64,000 bases of DNA from Lysobacteraceae bacterium P (GTDB taxonomy: Bacteria > Pseudomonadota > Gammaproteobacteria > Xanthomonadales > Xanthomonadaceae). A model generated the notes under the pieces. The model worked only from the letters and a program-made list of their open reading frames with translations, was not told where the DNA came from and did no database searches. The stretch spans positions 124,001 through 188,000 of the forward strand of contig SCOX01000001.1 of assembly GCA_005503055.1 (NCBI GenBank), in the 5' to 3' direction. Positions 63,246 to 64,000 of the stretch are shown in pieces (positions within the stretch are counted from its first letter, which is position 1; the number at the start of each line of letters is the position of its first letter). Both the position numbers and the translations under genes were made by a program.

Positions 63246-64000
63246 TCACTTCTCCACGAACGCCCGCTCGAACACGTACTGCCCCGGGGTGCCGATGCGC
63301 GGTGCGGCGGCGAAGCCGCGGCCGTCGAGGATCGTGCGGAAGTCGGCGAGCATCTGCGGGCTGCCGCAGATCATGGCGCGGTCGCGCTCGGCGTCGAGGG
63401 CGGGAAGGCCCAGGTGTTCCATCATGCGGCCGCTGTCGAACAGGTCCGTGAGGCGACCCCGCTGGTCACGGCCCTCGAACTGGAACGCTTCGCGCGTCAC
63501 CGCCGGGTAGTACTTCAACTTCGCGGCGATCTGTTCGCCGAGGAACTCGTGGCGCGGCAGTTCGTTGACGAAGTAGTCGCGATAGGCGAGGTCGTGCGCA
63601 TTGCGCACGCCGTGGGTCAGGATGACGTTGTCGAAACGCTCGTAGGTTTCCGGATCCTTGATCACCGCCAGCCACGGGGCCAGGCCGGTGCCGGTGCCCA
63701 GCAGGTAGAGGTTGCGGCCCGGATGCAGGTCGTGGAGCAGCAACGTGCCGGTCGGCTTGCGGCCGATCAGTACCTGGTCGCCGGGCTTGATCGACTTCAG
63801 TCGCGAAGTCAGCGGGCCATGGGGCACCTTGATGCTGAAGAACTCCAGCTGCTCTTCCCAGTTCGCGCTGGCGATGGAGTACGCGCGCAGCAGCGGCTTG
63901 TGCGAGCCGTCGGGCTGTTCGACCTGGAGTCCGATCATGACGAACTGGCCGTTCTCGAAACGGAAGCCGTCGTCGCGGGTGGTGGTGAAGCTGAAGTAGT
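63246..64000 (-). CDS. fpr: Ferredoxin/flavodoxin-NADP reductase, 5' end outside the window
   Basis: 251 codons are visible and the frame stays open to the right edge (..FSFTTTRDDGFRFENGQFVM), so the gene starts beyond 64000. RAYSIASANWEEQLEFF is the FAD-binding RxYS region; GTGTGLAPWLAVIKDPE binds the NADP pyrophosphate; MICGSPQML and the C-terminal FVEK match Fpr of Proteobacteria. It moves electrons between NADPH and ferredoxin or flavodoxin in the cytoplasm and helps in oxidative-stress defence. An ATG at 63938 is internal, not the start. Confidence 0.93.
   Translation of the reverse strand, partial: YFSFTTTRDDGFRFENGQFVMIGLQVEQPDGSHKPLLRAYSIASANWEEQLEFFSIKVPHGPLTSRLKSIKPGDQVLIGRKPTGTLLLHDLHPGRNLYLLGTGTGLAPWLAVIKDPETYERFDNVILTHGVRNAHDLAYRDYFVNELPRHEFLGEQIAAKLKYYPAVTREAFQFEGRDQRGRLTDLFDSGRMMEHLGLPALDAERDRAMICGSPQMLADFRTILDGRGFAAAPRIGTPGQYVFERAFVEK

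Overview
This window looks like a stretch of chromosome from a high-GC member of the Xanthomonadaceae, most probably Lysobacter or a close relative. The evidence is the uniform GC-rich coding sequence, a cobalamin-dependent methionine synthase split into two genes, a YtrA-type GntR/ABC operon, a TonB-dependent receptor, the purB-RoxA neighbourhood, a 180-kDa NAD-glutamate dehydrogenase, and many small palindromic intergenic repeats. I see no rRNA, tRNA, CRISPR array, prophage, integrase or insertion-sequence transposase. Most of the window is core metabolism; the unusual material sits in intergenic repeats and a few orphan genes.

Layout. 1-2960 (minus) is the 2-oxoglutarate dehydrogenase region (sucA and the first codons of sucB). 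3280-8051 (minus) is a tightly packed run read purB, SnoaL-like, VOC, VOC, RoxA-type ribosomal oxygenase, GNAT. fumC (plus) follows. 9706-14814 (minus) holds two envelope proteins (DUF2884, DUF4097), a TesA-like esterase, then an ABC exporter with its GntR regulator and a clear operator-promoter at 14842-14882. 15250-21785 (plus) carries two tandem FKBP prolyl isomerases, ugd, slyX, a DUF2058 gene and an acyltransferase with an SGNH domain. 21819-26580 (minus) is an ArsR-methyltransferase regulator followed by the two halves of MetH, with overlapping genes and an 18-bp palindromic operator upstream. 26872-34345 (plus) holds an acyl-CoA dehydrogenase, the large NAD-glutamate dehydrogenase and NAD kinase.

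34346-35396 is a 1-kb repeat island: 118-bp tandem repeats, then REP/REPIN elements. After it come a 5'-nucleotidase, a CHRD protein, a DUF2939 protein, two transporters and a sirtuin. 41660-47958 (plus) looks like a DNA-repair group: long Lhr helicase, a UdgX-like uracil-DNA glycosylase and a DUF72 protein. GlpQ, an OFA-type MFS carrier, a periplasmic Dcp peptidase and a secreted amidohydrolase follow. Another repeat-rich stretch (55284-55740) precedes a TonB-dependent receptor. Near the end are a second REPIN followed by an octanucleotide microsatellite, glutathione peroxidase, a 1111-residue orphan membrane protein with a cysteine-rich periplasmic region, a TlpA-like thioredoxin, and part of ferredoxin-NADP reductase.

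The best candidates for something undescribed are the orphan membrane protein at 59261-62596, the 118-bp repeat array whose unit holds three palindromes, the intergenic palindromic repeat translated in frame inside lhr, the Lhr-UdgX pairing, and the heptad-encoding 21-bp minisatellite at 55440-55690. Functions come from motif reading only; no database search was possible.
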